A stretch of DNA of 64,000 nt. Source: Nitratireductor aestuarii. GTDB lineage: Bacteria; Pseudomonadota; Alphaproteobacteria; Rhizobiales; Rhizobiaceae. The stretch lies in NCBI RefSeq assembly GCF_014641695.1, contig NZ_BMIF01000002.1, positions 310,001-374,000 on the forward strand, given 5' to 3'. A model generated the notes under the pieces. The model did not search any database. It saw only the letters and a list, made by a program, of their open reading frames with translations, and had not been told where the DNA came from. The position numbers and the translations under genes are program-made. Of the stretch, positions 9,223-18,806 are shown piece after piece (position 1 is the first letter of the stretch; every line of letters starts with the position of its first letter).

Positions 9223-11430
9223 ATGGGTGCACAAGTAGACCCTCTAACACCAATGCCGGACGAGATCGGGACAGCGAGGACGCCGCAGTTCTTCATTGCA
9301 GGCAATGCGCCGTTGCAGGAACGGCGCCCTCGTACCCTGAAGCATGGCGATACGTTCTCCATCTTCGATCACAACGGAGATGCTCTGTCCGGCCCAGGCA
9401 GTCTCGACGGGATTTTCCATCGGGACACGCGTTATCTCTCACACTTCTCGCTGACGATACGGGGGGAGCGTCCGCTCCTCCTGAGTTCCGCGCTCCGGGA
9501 CGACAATGCCCTATCCATCTTCGACCTTGCCAACCCGGATCTGGAAGATGCCGAGGGTAACATCATCCTGCAGCACGACAGGATTCATGTAAGGCGTACG
9601 CGCTTCCTGTGGCGTGACACGTGTTTCGAGCGGCTGAGCCTGCGGAACTTCGATGACGTGGCGCACACGGTGCCGATGGAAATAGAGTTCGGGTCGGATT
9701 TCCTCGACCTCTTCGAGGTGCGTGGCGCTCGCCGCAAGCGGCGGGGCAAGATCCACCCGCCAAGCGTGTCCGACAGCGAGGTAATCCTGTCATACACCGG
9801 TCTCGATGGGATCAAACGTCAGACCACCATCCGGTTTGATGCCGCGCCGAAGGAGCTGACGCAGAGCCGGGCCACTTATGCGGTGGAACTCGCCGCTGGG
9901 CAGACGAAGCAGATCTTCATCGAGATCAGCTGTGGCAGACCCCCATTGGCGATGTCAGCACGGCGACAGTATTTCTCCAGCCTGCGGGAAGCGCGGCGGG
10001 AGACAAAGCTGCTCGTCAGGAATGCGGCCTCGATCGAGAGCAGCAACGACATCTTCAACGAGGTTATCCGCCGGTCGGTGGCGGACCTATACATGCTGGT
10101 GACGCGCACCAAAGAGGGACCTTATCCCTATGCAGGCATTCCCTGGTTCAGCACGGTGTTCGGTCGGGATGCGCTGATCACGGCTGCTCAGGTGCTGTGG
10201 ATGGACCCAAGCATTGCCAAGGGTGTGCTGAAGCATCTCGCGGCCAACCAGGCGACGGAGGAGGATCCGGAAGCTGACGCGGAGCCCGGCAAGATCCTGC
10301 ACGAGGTTCGCTACGGCGAGATGGCGGAGCTGAAGGAGGTGCCGTTCCGCCGGTACTACGGCAGCGTGGACTCCACGCCGCTCTTCCTGATGCTGGCGGG
10401 CGCCTATTTCGAACGGACCAATGACATCCAGACGATCCATGAGCTTTTGCCCAACATTCGGGCAGCACTCGACTGGATCCAGAACTACGGCGACCGGGAT
10501 GGCGACGGATTCGTGGAATATGGACGTCGGACGACTTCGGGCCTTGCCAACCAGGGCTGGAAAGACAGTTGGGACGCGGTGTTCCACGCCAATGGAGAGC
10601 TTGCGCGAGGGCCGATAGCACTTTGCGAGTTGCAGGCCTACGTCTATGCGGCCTGGAGAGCGGCGGCGCTGATAGCAGACGCGATGGGAATGGGCGACGA
10701 GGCACTTCGCTACGGCGCTCGCGCTGACGAACTGCGCAAGAACTTCGACGAAGCATTCTATGACCATGAGCTTGGCACTTATGTGCTGGCGCTGGATGGG
10801 GACAAGAGGCCGTGCCGGGTGCGGGCTTCCAATGCGGGGCACACGCTGCTTACCGGCATTGCCTATCCAGACCGCGCCGCGCATGTGGTGAAGACGTTGA
10901 TGGAACGCTCTTCCTTCTCCGGCTGGGGGATTCGCACGGTGGCAACCACGGAAGCGCGATACAACCCGATGAGCTATCACAACGGCTCGATCTGGCCGCA
11001 CGATAATGCGCTCATCGCAGCAGGCTTCGCCCGCTACGGCTATCGCGCGGAGGCGGCGCGAATCTTCGACGGGATCTTTGCCGCGGCCACCTATATCGAC
11101 CTGCGGCGGTTGCCTGAGCTGTTCTGTGGCTTCCCGCGGCAGCGAAGCAGAGGACCGACATTCTATCCGGTTGCCTGTTCGCCTCAGGCGTGGGCAGCCG
11201 TGGCGCCGCTCTATCTCATGAAATCCTGCCTCGGCATCAGCTTCGATCCGATCGGGAATGCCGTTTCCTTCCATCAGCCGCACCTGCCGGAGTTTCTCGA
11301 TAGCGTGGTGATACGCGGCATGAGCATGCCCGCAGGGAAACTGGACGTGCTTCTGAGAAGGCTTGGCACGGAGGTTGTGGTGCAGGTGCTGGACCGGGAC
11401 GGCGACATCAGGGTCACCACAACCTACTAG
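9223..11430 (+). CDS. amylo-alpha-1,6-glucosidase (glycogen debranching type)
   Basis: A 735-residue protein with the two-domain layout of bacterial debranching-type enzymes: an N-terminal beta-rich domain (residues about 40-250) and a C-terminal (alpha/alpha)6 barrel. The start of the barrel shows GIPWFSTVFGRDALITA. Later motifs include DRDGDGFVEY, LANQGWKDSWD and the NGSIWPHDNALIA segment, all characteristic of this group. An A-G-GAAGGAG ribosome site lies about 8 bases before the ATG at 9223. It is probably cytosolic, as no signal peptide is visible. True substrate is not determined. Confidence 0.85.
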   Translation: MGAQVDPLTPMPDEIGTARTPQFFIAGNAPLQERRPRTLKHGDTFSIFDHNGDALSGPGSLDGIFHRDTRYLSHFSLTIRGERPLLLSSALRDDNALSIFDLANPDLEDAEGNIILQHDRIHVRRTRFLWRDTCFERLSLRNFDDVAHTVPMEIEFGSDFLDLFEVRGARRKRRGKIHPPSVSDSEVILSYTGLDGIKRQTTIRFDAAPKELTQSRATYAVELAAGQTKQIFIEISCGRPPLAMSARRQYFSSLREARRETKLLVRNAASIESSNDIFNEVIRRSVADLYMLVTRTKEGPYPYAGIPWFSTVFGRDALITAAQVLWMDPSIAKGVLKHLAANQATEEDPEADAEPGKILHEVRYGEMAELKEVPFRRYYGSVDSTPLFLMLAGAYFERTNDIQTIHELLPNIRAALDWIQNYGDRDGDGFVEYGRRTTSGLANQGWKDSWDAVFHANGELARGPIALCELQAYVYAAWRAAALIADAMGMGDEALRYGARADELRKNFDEAFYDHELGTYVLALDGDKRPCRVRASNAGHTLLTGIAYPDRAAHVVKTLMERSSFSGWGIRTVATTEARYNPMSYHNGSIWPHDNALIAAGFARYGYRAEAARIFDGIFAAATYIDLRRLPELFCGFPRQRSRGPTFYPVACSPQAWAAVAPLYLMKSCLGISFDPIGNAVSFHQPHLPEFLDSVVIRGMSMPAGKLDVLLRRLGTEVVVQVLDRDGDIRVTTTY

Positions 11431-11532
11431 ATCATTTCAGAGTTCCAAAGAAACGCTAAAATGATCTAAGTCATTGTTTTAACGCAATTCCGGACGGAAA
11501 ACTGGTCCCCACTTTTCCTGGAATTGCTCTAG
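11430..11532. repeat. rhizobial-type dispersed intergenic repeat, copy 1
   Basis: About 100 bases that begin with an inverted repeat (GATCATTT at 11430-11437, AAATGATC at 11459-11466) followed by AACGCAATTCCGGACGGAAAA and a TTTTCCTGGAATTGCTCTAG end. A diverged copy lies at 50914-51009. The pattern resembles an element that I recall as very common between genes in Rhizobiaceae and Phyllobacteriaceae. Confidence 0.7.
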
Positions 11533-11606
11533 GCATCCTCATCGCTACACACTATGTGGGGGATATGCGGCCGATGCCGCCCGTTCATGTCGTGGGAGTA
11601 ATCGAG

Positions 11607-11810
11607 ATGAGTAGCGAGCGTATTGAAAAGCTTGAGATCCTCGTGACCGAGCACGAAAGAACCATTGAGGAACTCTCCAGCCAGATCACCGAACACTGGG
11701 CGACCATCACCCGGCTGGAGAAGACGCTGGCGGCGCTGGCCGAGCGTTTCCTCACATTGGAAGAGCAGATGGCGCCGGAGATCCCCGTGACCAAGCCGCC
11801 CCATTGGTAA
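11607..11810 (+). CDS. slyX: SlyX family protein
   Basis: A 67-residue protein, almost entirely one amphipathic coiled coil (heptads from RIEKLEILVTEHERTIEEL through LAALAERFLTLEEQM), ending in the short PPHW tail that is typical of SlyX. Its function is not known. GGGAG about 11 bases upstream supports the ATG at 11607 rather than the GTG at 11556. Confidence 0.75.
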   Translation: MSSERIEKLEILVTEHERTIEELSSQITEHWATITRLEKTLAALAERFLTLEEQMAPEIPVTKPPHW

Positions 11811-11831
11811 GCGGCTTAGATAGCAAATAGG

Positions 11832-13406
11832 CTAGCTAACCTGCCAACCGATCCACACCAGTGCTGCGGCGATAACCCAGAGCGCGACGCGGCCTGAACG
11901 TGTGTGGCGCGCTTCCGCCTTGCCGATCGCCTCGGCAGTCTCGGGGCTGAACCTCAGGCCGTTCTGCGCCATGTCGTCCATCTCGCGGGACAGGCGCTCG
12001 GTGCGGGCGACGAGCTCGGGCGTTTCGCGCGCAAGCGTCACCAGCGCCTTCAGGCCGTCGCGTGCGTCGATGAGAAGGGCATTGGGGCCGAGGTTCTTCC
12101 TGATCCAGTCGGAAACCACCGGCTCCGCCGAACGCCACATGTTGAAGGCGGGGTCGAGCTGGCGCGCCACGCCTTCCACCACCACCATCGTCTTCTGAAG
12201 CATCAGAAGCTCGGTGCGCGTCTCCATGTCGAAGAGTTCGGTCACCTCGAACAGAAGCGTCAGCAGGCGCGCCATGGAGATCGTCTCGGCAGGCTGGCCA
12301 TGGATCGGCTCGCCGATGGCACGGATCGCCTGCGCGAAGGCCGCCGGATCGTGATAGGCGGGCACGTAGCCAGCTTCGAAATGCACGTCCGCAACGCGAC
12401 GGAAGTCGCGTGTGATGAAGCCGTAGAGGATTTCGGCGAGGAAGCGACGTTCCTTCTTGCCGATACGTCCGACGATGCCGAAGTCGACCGCGACGATGGT
12501 GCCATCGGCTTCCACGAAGAGGTTGCCGGGATGCATGTCGGCATGGAAAAAGCCGTCACGCAGCGTGTGCCGCAGGAACGACTGGATGAGGTTCACCGCA
12601 AGCTGTTCGAGATTGTGTCCCGCAGCGCGCAGCGCCTCGATGTCGGACATCTTGATGCCGTCGATCCACTCGATGGTCAGGACATCGCGGCCAGTTCGCT
12701 GCCAGTCTACCCAGGGGACGCGAAAGCCAGGATCTTCCCTGGTGTTTTCCTGGATCTCGCAGATGGCGGCTGCTTCAAGGCGAAGGTCCATCTCCAGTCG
12801 CGTGGTCTGCGCCAGCGTCTGGGCAACTTCGACGGGACGCAGGCGGCGCGAAGCGGGAACGTGGCGCTCCTGAAGCTTTGCAGCCAGGAAGAAGCTCTCA
12901 AGGTCGTTGTTGAAGCGGCGACGGACGCCCGGCCGGATCACCTTGACGGCAACCTTCACCTCCTCGCCATCACGAAGGATCTTCGCGGGATGAACCTGGG
13001 CGATGGAGGCCGCGGCAACGGGCTCGTCAATCTCGACGTAAAGCCTGTCGGCCGGGATGCCGAGCGAACCTTCGATGAGGGCCAGCGACTGTTCCGTCGG
13101 AAAGGTCGACATGCGGTCCTGCAGCGAGGAGAGGTCACGCGCAAGGGCAGCACCTACAACGTCGGGACGGGTCGCCAGGAACTGGCCGAGCTTCACATAG
13201 GAGGGGCCAAGCCGGTCGATGGCGCGAGACAGGCGCTCAGCACGGTTGATGTTGCTCGCCGTGCGACGGGACAGGAGCCGCGCCACCCGCCAGCCAAAGC
13301 GGGGCAGGCCTTCCAACTGGTCGCCCGGTGCGGCAGCGATGACGCCTTCGCGAAGCATGACCCAACCCGCCCTTGCGAGACGGAGATATGAAATCAGCGT
13401 GCTCAT
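11832..13406 (-). CDS. ubiB: UbiB, atypical kinase/ATPase of ubiquinone synthesis
   Basis: A 524-residue member of the ABC1/ADCK/UbiB family. The family KxGQ motif is present (SYVKLGQFLATRPD), as are the Ala-rich nucleotide loop region (PVAAASIAQVHPA), HADMHPGN in the catalytic loop and VDFGIVGRIG in place of DFG. Two hydrophobic segments at the C-terminus (the last about 20 residues are WVIAAALVWIGW-rich) would anchor it in the inner membrane. UbiB supports several steps of coenzyme Q biosynthesis. It lies 7 bases downstream of ubiE, the usual alphaproteobacterial arrangement. Confidence 0.93.
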   Translation of the reverse strand: MSTLISYLRLARAGWVMLREGVIAAAPGDQLEGLPRFGWRVARLLSRRTASNINRAERLSRAIDRLGPSYVKLGQFLATRPDVVGAALARDLSSLQDRMSTFPTEQSLALIEGSLGIPADRLYVEIDEPVAAASIAQVHPAKILRDGEEVKVAVKVIRPGVRRRFNNDLESFFLAAKLQERHVPASRRLRPVEVAQTLAQTTRLEMDLRLEAAAICEIQENTREDPGFRVPWVDWQRTGRDVLTIEWIDGIKMSDIEALRAAGHNLEQLAVNLIQSFLRHTLRDGFFHADMHPGNLFVEADGTIVAVDFGIVGRIGKKERRFLAEILYGFITRDFRRVADVHFEAGYVPAYHDPAAFAQAIRAIGEPIHGQPAETISMARLLTLLFEVTELFDMETRTELLMLQKTMVVVEGVARQLDPAFNMWRSAEPVVSDWIRKNLGPNALLIDARDGLKALVTLARETPELVARTERLSREMDDMAQNGLRFSPETAEAIGKAEARHTRSGRVALWVIAAALVWIGWQVS

Positions 13407-13413
13407 CCAGGAC

Positions 13414-14190
13414 TCAGATCTTCCAGCCGGAATGGCAAGCGGCGATACCGCCGGAGTAATCGCGCCAGCTGACGCGTGAGAAGCCGGCGCCGCGGATCAT
13501 ATCGGCGAAGTTCTGCTGGTTCGGGAACTTGCGAATGGATTCGACCAGGTACTGGTAGGAGTCTGCATCACCCGCCACCGCCTTGCCGATGCGTGGTATC
13601 GCGTTGAACGACCAGGCGTCATAGATCTTGTCGAGCATCGGCATGGTGACGTCTGAGAATTCGAGGCACATGAAGCGGCCGCCCGGCTTCAGCACGCGGA
13701 ATGCTTCGCTCATCGCCACATGGATGCGTGGTACGTTACGGATGCCGAAGGCGATCGTATAGGCGTCGAAGCTATTGTCTTCGAAGGGGAGCTCTTCGGC
13801 ATTGGCCTCGACGAACGTCAGGTGCTGATCGATGCCGCGCTTGATTGCACGGTCGCGACCGACGCCGAGCATCGAGCCGTTGATATCCAGAACCGTGACG
13901 TGGGCGTTGCGGGTGGAGGCTTCGACAATCCGGAAGGCGATGTCGCCGGTGCCGCCTGCCACGTCGAGCGACCTGAAGCCAGGGCGCTTCGAAGGCGCAA
14001 GCCAGTCCACCATCGCTGCCTTCCAGGCGCGGTGCAGCCCGGCCGACATCAGGTCGTTCATGAGGTCGTAGCGGTCCGCTACCCGATGGAAAACGTCATT
14101 GACGAGGTGCTGCTTTTCGCCCTGGTTCACCTGGCGGAAGCCAAAAGCTGTCTCCATGCCCCCGGCGGCTGTAGTACGCTGATCCGACAT
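13414..14190 (-). CDS. ubiE: UbiE, C-methyltransferase of ubiquinone synthesis
   Basis: A 258-residue class I SAM-dependent methyltransferase for 2-polyprenyl-6-methoxy-1,4-benzoquinol. SAM motif I is [14 protein letters not shown]. The UbiE signatures [17 protein letters not shown] and, later, [15 protein letters not shown] and [14 protein letters not shown] are all present, and the C-terminus is the conserved HSGWKI-type end. It is the first gene of the ubiE-ubiB operon. The length is normal. Confidence 0.95.
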   Translation of the reverse strand: MSDQRTTAAGGMETAFGFRQVNQGEKQHLVNDVFHRVADRYDLMNDLMSAGLHRAWKAAMVDWLAPSKRPGFRSLDVAGGTGDIAFRIVEASTRNAHVTVLDINGSMLGVGRDRAIKRGIDQHLTFVEANAEELPFEDNSFDAYTIAFGIRNVPRIHVAMSEAFRVLKPGGRFMCLEFSDVTMPMLDKIYDAWSFNAIPRIGKAVAGDADSYQYLVESIRKFPNQQNFADMIRGAGFSRVSWRDYSGGIAACHSGWKI

Positions 14191-14303
14191 TGCTCTCTCT
14201 CAGAAATCGGCGCGACCATAACCGATCACCCCGCATCACGCCATTGCGAATAAGCCGCAACCGCGCCCTCAGGGAAGGGGTATATAGTGCTGCACTTAAC
14301 AAA

Positions 14304-14330
14304 ATGGGGCCCCGAAGGCCCCATTCCGCA
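14304..14330 (-). terminator. intrinsic terminator of the peroxiredoxin gene
   Basis: An 8-base GC-rich stem (14304-14311 with 14317-14324, 5-base loop). Read on the minus strand it is followed by TTTGTT, downstream of the peroxiredoxin stop. Confidence 0.75.
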
Positions 14331-14351
14331 AGAAATTTCGGGTGAGAACGA

Positions 14352-15011
14352 TCAGGCCGACGGCTGCTTCGTCTTGCGCAGGTAGGGCAGGATCGTCTCG
14401 AAGCTGCCGAAGCGCTTGATGGCATCCTCGTTGGAAACGGCGGCCGTGATGATCACGTCGTCGCCCTGCTGCCAGTTGGCCGGCGTTGCAACCTGATGCT
14501 TTGCCGTCAGCTGGATCGAGTCGATGGCGCGCAGGATTTCCGCGAAGTTGCGGCCCGTCGTCATCGGGTAGGTGAGGACCAGCTTGATCTTCTTGTCCGG
14601 GCCGATCACGTAGACCGAACGCACGGTCGCGTTGTCAGCGGGCGTACGGCCAGCGGCGCTGTCACCGGCTTCAGCCGGAAGCATGTCGTAGAGCTTGGCA
14701 ACCTTCAGGTCGCGGTCACCAATCAGCGGGTAGTCGACGCGGTGGCCGGTCGCCTTCTGGATGTCATCCTTCCAGCGGGCGTGATCCTCAACCGGGTCAA
14801 CGGAGATGCCGATGATCTTCACGTTGCGCTTGGTGAACTCGTCCTGAATGCCAGCCATGGCACCCAGCTCGGTGGTGCAAACCGGCGTGAAGTTCTTGGG
14901 ATGGCTGAACATCACACCCCAGCCGTCGCCGAGCCACTCATGGAAGTTGATCGTGCCATGCGTCGTTTCGGCGGTGAAATCAGGTGCGGTGTCGTTAATC
15001 CGAAGGCCCAT
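14352..15011 (-). CDS. 1-Cys peroxiredoxin (Prx6 type)
   Basis: A 219-residue cytosolic peroxidase. The peroxidatic Cys is in FTPVCTTELG at about residue 47, preceded by SHPKN. There is no resolving Cys, and the long C-terminal domain (ATPANWQQGDDVII onwards) is typical of the Prx6/1-Cys group. It should reduce hydrogen peroxide and organic hydroperoxides. It is monocistronic, with its own terminator downstream. Confidence 0.92.
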   Translation of the reverse strand: MGLRINDTAPDFTAETTHGTINFHEWLGDGWGVMFSHPKNFTPVCTTELGAMAGIQDEFTKRNVKIIGISVDPVEDHARWKDDIQKATGHRVDYPLIGDRDLKVAKLYDMLPAEAGDSAAGRTPADNATVRSVYVIGPDKKIKLVLTYPMTTGRNFAEILRAIDSIQLTAKHQVATPANWQQGDDVIITAAVSNEDAIKRFGSFETILPYLRKTKQPSA

Positions 15012-15185
15012 GACAGTCTCCCTAAAGCAGGTTCAATTTTCTCTAAAATAGGTCTTTTCTGGAAAAAAATTGAGCACCAGACGATCATGCCCGGTGCCCA
15101 AATTAGAATGACGTACCAATATTTGCTTGTACAGAAGAAAGTGATTCCCGACTGTAGCCGGCTAGGTCTTTCCCTGTTTTAGGGC

Positions 15186-16775
15186 TCAGGCTAGCTCTCT
15201 CACCTGGTAGTCCTTGACGGCGGTGAAACGGATATCCTTCCAGCGCTCTGCCTCGTAGTTCAGCCCGAATTGATGCTGTGCCAGGTACACCGGATCATCA
15301 TCCAGATCGCGGGCGATGTCGCCGCGATGGGCCGCGATGAACTTGTCCACCTCGCCCTTGGTGTCGGAAGAAATCCAGCGGCAGATCGAGAAGCGCGAGA
15401 TTTCGAAATCGACCGGAAGGGTATATTCCATCTTCAACCGCTCCTTCAGAACGTCCAGCTGGAGGGCGCCGACGACGCCGACGATCGCCGGCGAGCCGTC
15501 CTCGGGGCTGAAGAGCTGCACGACGCCTTCTTCTGCCATCTGTTGCAGGGCTTCTCTCAGCTTCTTCGCCTTCATGGCGTCAGAGAGGCGGACGCGGCGC
15601 AGGATTTCCGGCGCGAAGTTCGGAACGCCGCGGAAGAGAATGTCCTCGCCCTCGGTCAGCGTGTCGCCGATGCGCAGCGTGCCGTGGTTCGGGATGCCGA
15701 CGACGTCACCGGCCACGGCTTCGTCGGCGGTGATGCGGTTACGCGCGAAGAAGAACTGCGGGGCCGTGAGGCTGATCTGCTTTCCCGTGCGGACGAGCTT
15801 GGCTTTCATTCCCCTCTGCAGACGGCCGGAGCAAACGCGTACGAAGGCGATACGGTCGCGGTGGTTGGGGTCCATGTTCGCCTGGATCTTGAAGACGAAC
15901 GAGGTCATCTTTTCCTCGGTCGCCTCGACCTTGCGGCTGTCGCCTTCCTGGGCGCGCGGAACGGGCGCCCAGTCGCCGATGGCCTCGATCAGATCCCGGA
16001 CACCGAAGTTGCGGAGCGCCGAGCCGAAATAGACGGGCGTCAGGTGACCTTCACGGAACGACTCCATGTCGAACGGACGGCAGGCCTCACGCGCCAAATT
16101 CACCTCCTCGATGAAGGCCTCGCGCTGATACTCGGGGAGGAGGCCAGCAACGTTGTCCGCTTCCGGGCCGTTCACCGCGATCGGCTCAACGTCAGCATCG
16201 GAACGGCGGACGGTATTGTGCTTGAGGTGGTAGGTGCCGGAGAAGTTCTTGCCGAGGCCGATCGGCCAGGTGATCGGCGCGGTGTCCAGCGCCAGCTTCT
16301 CCTCGATCTCGTCGAGGATCTCGAAGGGATTGCGGCTTTCGCGGTCGAGCTTGTTGACGAAGGTGATGATCGGAATGTCGCGTAGGCGGCAGACTTCAAA
16401 CAGCTTGAGGGTACGCGGCTCGATACCGCGTGCGGCGTCGAGCACCATCACGGCGGCGTCGACGGCCGTCAGCGTGCGGTAGGTATCGTCCGCGAAGTCT
16501 TCGTGACCGGGGGTGTCGAGCAGGTTGAAGACGTGGTCGCCGTATTCGAAGGTCATCACGGAGGTGACAACCGAGATGCCGCGCTCGCGCTCGATCTTCA
16601 TCCAGTCGGAACGCGTCTGGATACGGTCTTTCTTGGCCTTCACCTCACCGGCGAGCTGGATCGCTCCGCCGAACAGCAGCAGCTTTTCTGTCAGCGTGGT
16701 CTTACCGGCGTCCGGATGCGCAATGATCGCGAAGGTGCGGCGGCGGGCCACCGCATCAGATAAAGTCTCAGCCAT
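15186..16775 (-). CDS. prfC: peptide chain release factor 3
   Basis: A 529-residue translational GTPase that recycles RF1/RF2 from the ribosome. The G domain shows AHPDAGKTTLTEKLL (P-loop), DTPGHEDF (G3) and NKLDR (G4); the Ser/Thr-rich switch (RGISVVTSVMTFEY) follows the RF3 pattern and separates it from EF-G and LepA. Domains II and III complete the normal RF3 length. Confidence 0.95.
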   Translation of the reverse strand: MAETLSDAVARRRTFAIIAHPDAGKTTLTEKLLLFGGAIQLAGEVKAKKDRIQTRSDWMKIERERGISVVTSVMTFEYGDHVFNLLDTPGHEDFADDTYRTLTAVDAAVMVLDAARGIEPRTLKLFEVCRLRDIPIITFVNKLDRESRNPFEILDEIEEKLALDTAPITWPIGLGKNFSGTYHLKHNTVRRSDADVEPIAVNGPEADNVAGLLPEYQREAFIEEVNLAREACRPFDMESFREGHLTPVYFGSALRNFGVRDLIEAIGDWAPVPRAQEGDSRKVEATEEKMTSFVFKIQANMDPNHRDRIAFVRVCSGRLQRGMKAKLVRTGKQISLTAPQFFFARNRITADEAVAGDVVGIPNHGTLRIGDTLTEGEDILFRGVPNFAPEILRRVRLSDAMKAKKLREALQQMAEEGVVQLFSPEDGSPAIVGVVGALQLDVLKERLKMEYTLPVDFEISRFSICRWISSDTKGEVDKFIAAHRGDIARDLDDDPVYLAQHQFGLNYEAERWKDIRFTAVKDYQVRELA

Positions 16776-16979
16776 TGATGGATCCTTTTGTCGCCGCGCT
16801 CATACCAGCCGAGGCCGCGCGTGTCGATTGCAAATGCCTGTGAACGGGAATTGGGACATTCCTGAGGCTGTGCTATGAACGCCCACGCAGACACAACCCG
16901 GATCGTTAACACGCAAAAAATCCCGGGGACTTGGCCAGATACGATTGACGGTCCTGACTGGGGAGGTCAGATAGGGTTC

Positions 16980-17462
16980 ATGGTTACAACGTCAAATCCT
17001 TCATCCGCCGCCCCGACGGTTGGGCTCGTTCGTCTTGCGCATGCCGAGGGCCTGCCGCTTCCTGCCTATGAAACGGCGGGCGCTGCCGGACTCGATCTTA
17101 GGGCCGCGCTGCCGGAAGACCGGCAGATCATCCTGCTGCCGGGCAAGCGCGTGCTGGTGCCGACCGGCTTCATCTTCGAGATCCCGCAAGGCTTCGAGGG
17201 ACAGGTGCGTCCCCGCTCCGGGCTCGCCCTGAAGCATGGCATTACCTGTCTCAATACGCCCGGTACGATCGACAGCGATTATCGCGGCGAGGTTCAGGTT
17301 CTGCTGATCAATCACAGCGATATTGATTTCCCGATCACGCGCGGCATGCGGATCGCCCAGCTCATCATCGCTCCGGTGGTCCAGGCGGTGATTGAGGAGC
17401 GCGAGCAGGCTGCCGAGACCAGCCGAGGCGCTGGCGGTTTCGGGTCGACCGGAACCGCCTGA
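16980..17462 (+). CDS. dut: deoxyuridine 5'-triphosphate nucleotidohydrolase (dUTPase)
   Basis: A 160-residue trimeric dUTPase that converts dUTP to dUMP and pyrophosphate. All five motifs are visible: AGLDLRA (1), PRSGLALK (2), GTIDSDYRG with the catalytic Asp (3), RGMRIAQLI (4) and the flexible C-terminal GGFGSTG (5). The ATG at 16980 gives the normal family length; an upstream in-frame ATG at 16875 would add 35 unlikely residues. Confidence 0.95.
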   Translation: MVTTSNPSSAAPTVGLVRLAHAEGLPLPAYETAGAAGLDLRAALPEDRQIILLPGKRVLVPTGFIFEIPQGFEGQVRPRSGLALKHGITCLNTPGTIDSDYRGEVQVLLINHSDIDFPITRGMRIAQLIIAPVVQAVIEEREQAAETSRGAGGFGSTGTA

Positions 17463-17548
17463 TAAAGCCGGCTACGCATATCGGCGGTTGATCTTGACAC
17501 CTGCCGAGCCTCCAGCCGATCATGCAGCCTTCTTATCGGGAGGAGAAC

Positions 17549-18388
17549 ATGACGGACGTGGGCTCGGCATTTCGTGCTCTGCATGAGGCCGATGGTATCT
17601 TCATCATCCCGAACCCGTGGGACATTGGCACTGCCAGGCTGATGGCCGCGATGGGCTTCAAGGCGCTGGCGACGACCAGTGCTGGTTTCGCTTTCACGCG
17701 CGGGCGTCCGGACGGCGATATTCCCTTCGATCAGATGGTGCAGCATTGCCGCGAAATCGTCAGCGCAACGCCGTTGCCGGTGTCGGGCGATCTTGGATGC
17801 GGCAAGGGGCAGAGCCCCGAGAGCGCGGCAGAGACCATCTTTGCAGCCGATGCAGCAGGGCTAGCAGGATGCTCCATAGAGGATGCAACCGGCGATCCAA
17901 ACCATCCGATCTTCGATTTCTCACTGGCGGTGGAGCGGGTGGCTGCGGCGGCGGAGGCCGCAAAGGCCCTCAAGCGTGATTTCGTTTTCACCGCCCGAGC
18001 CGAGAACCTGCTCTTTGGCCGGGATCTCGACGATGCAATCAGGCGGCTGCAGGCCTTCGAGGAGGCGGGGGCCGATGTGCTCTACGCGCCAGGGCTGCGC
18101 AGGATCGAGGACATCAGGATGGTCTGCCAGTCGGTTCGTCGTCCGGTCAATGTGCTGGCGCTGGATGAGAACTTCTCGGTCGAAGCTTTAGCCGAGGCGG
18201 GGGTCAAGCGGATTTCGCTTGGGTCCCGGCTGGCGGTGCTGACCTACGGAGCACTTGAGAAAGCGATGCAGGAGATGCTCTTGCAGGGCAGCTTCGGGTT
18301 CAATCGCTACGCTATGCCTTCGGAGCGAATTGTGGAGTCATTCGCCGCGGGCTCGCGGTCGTCGTCTCACGAGACGTCTCAGACTTGA
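17549..18388 (+). CDS. isocitrate lyase/PEP mutase superfamily enzyme
   Basis: A 279-residue (beta/alpha)8 barrel protein of the PEP mutase/isocitrate lyase family. Near the N-terminus it has NPWDIGTARLM; the metal and substrate loops SGDLGCGKG and GCSIEDATG follow, with FTARAENLL further on. It lacks the KKCGH catalytic-loop motif of true isocitrate lyase. The reaction is unassigned: a 2-methylisocitrate lyase-like or oxaloacetate decarboxylase activity is possible. GGGAGGAG seven bases before the ATG at 17549 fixes the start. Confidence 0.85.
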   Translation: MTDVGSAFRALHEADGIFIIPNPWDIGTARLMAAMGFKALATTSAGFAFTRGRPDGDIPFDQMVQHCREIVSATPLPVSGDLGCGKGQSPESAAETIFAADAAGLAGCSIEDATGDPNHPIFDFSLAVERVAAAAEAAKALKRDFVFTARAENLLFGRDLDDAIRRLQAFEEAGADVLYAPGLRRIEDIRMVCQSVRRPVNVLALDENFSVEALAEAGVKRISLGSRLAVLTYGALEKAMQEMLLQGSFGFNRYAMPSERIVESFAAGSRSSSHETSQT

Positions 18389-18806
18389 GGCGAGCTTCCA
18401 TCTGCTGCTTGCGGCGGCAGGCGGGACCGGGGCCGCGCATGTAGTGCCGCTCCGGATGGTAGCGCAGGTCCAGTGCGTTGCGGACCTTGTTGAAACCCTT
18501 ACTCAATACGCGAACTATGGTCATGTGACTTACAAACCGGTCTTTTTCCAGCTTCTGCTTGATTGTTTGGATCATAACCAAAGTCCGTGAATGCTCGATG
18601 AACACATTGTTCGTGCATCGACTAGAGACCAAGTAATAACGGCTGAAAACAGTAGAGTTCACGGCAAATTTCAGGCTGAATCATCTAATCCCGTTGTGTG
18701 GTAAGTTTGCAACAGCTGGAATGGCGTGCGGACATGGAACACAGTCGGTCGTTGGCTGTTTGAATCCTCAGTAGCTCAATTGCCAACGAAAAAGAGGATT
18801 TACGCC
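18389..18806. other. intergenic region, no confident gene
   Basis: About 420 bases of lower-GC sequence between the PEP-mutase-family gene and the yciF-like gene. A minus-strand frame (18312-18662) exists but has no ribosome binding site and runs into the upstream gene, so it is not called. Promoter elements for the downstream gene probably lie here, but none is clear. Confidence 0.4.

Noticed and set aside
10087-11283. 398-residue minus-strand frame opposite the debranching-type enzyme
   Set aside because: Antisense to a conserved barrel domain; no recognisable motifs.
11904-13391. 495-residue plus-strand frame opposite ubiB
   Set aside because: Mirror frame of a conserved gene, with composition of random GC-rich antisense and no ribosome site.
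18312-18662. 116-residue minus-strand frame (inner ATG at 18575)
   Set aside because: No ribosome binding site, odd basic composition and overlap with the end of the PEP-mutase-family gene; a real small gene cannot be excluded.
18771-18781. tRNA-like GTAGCTCAATT stretch
   Set aside because: No flanking cloverleaf arms or acceptor stem could be formed.
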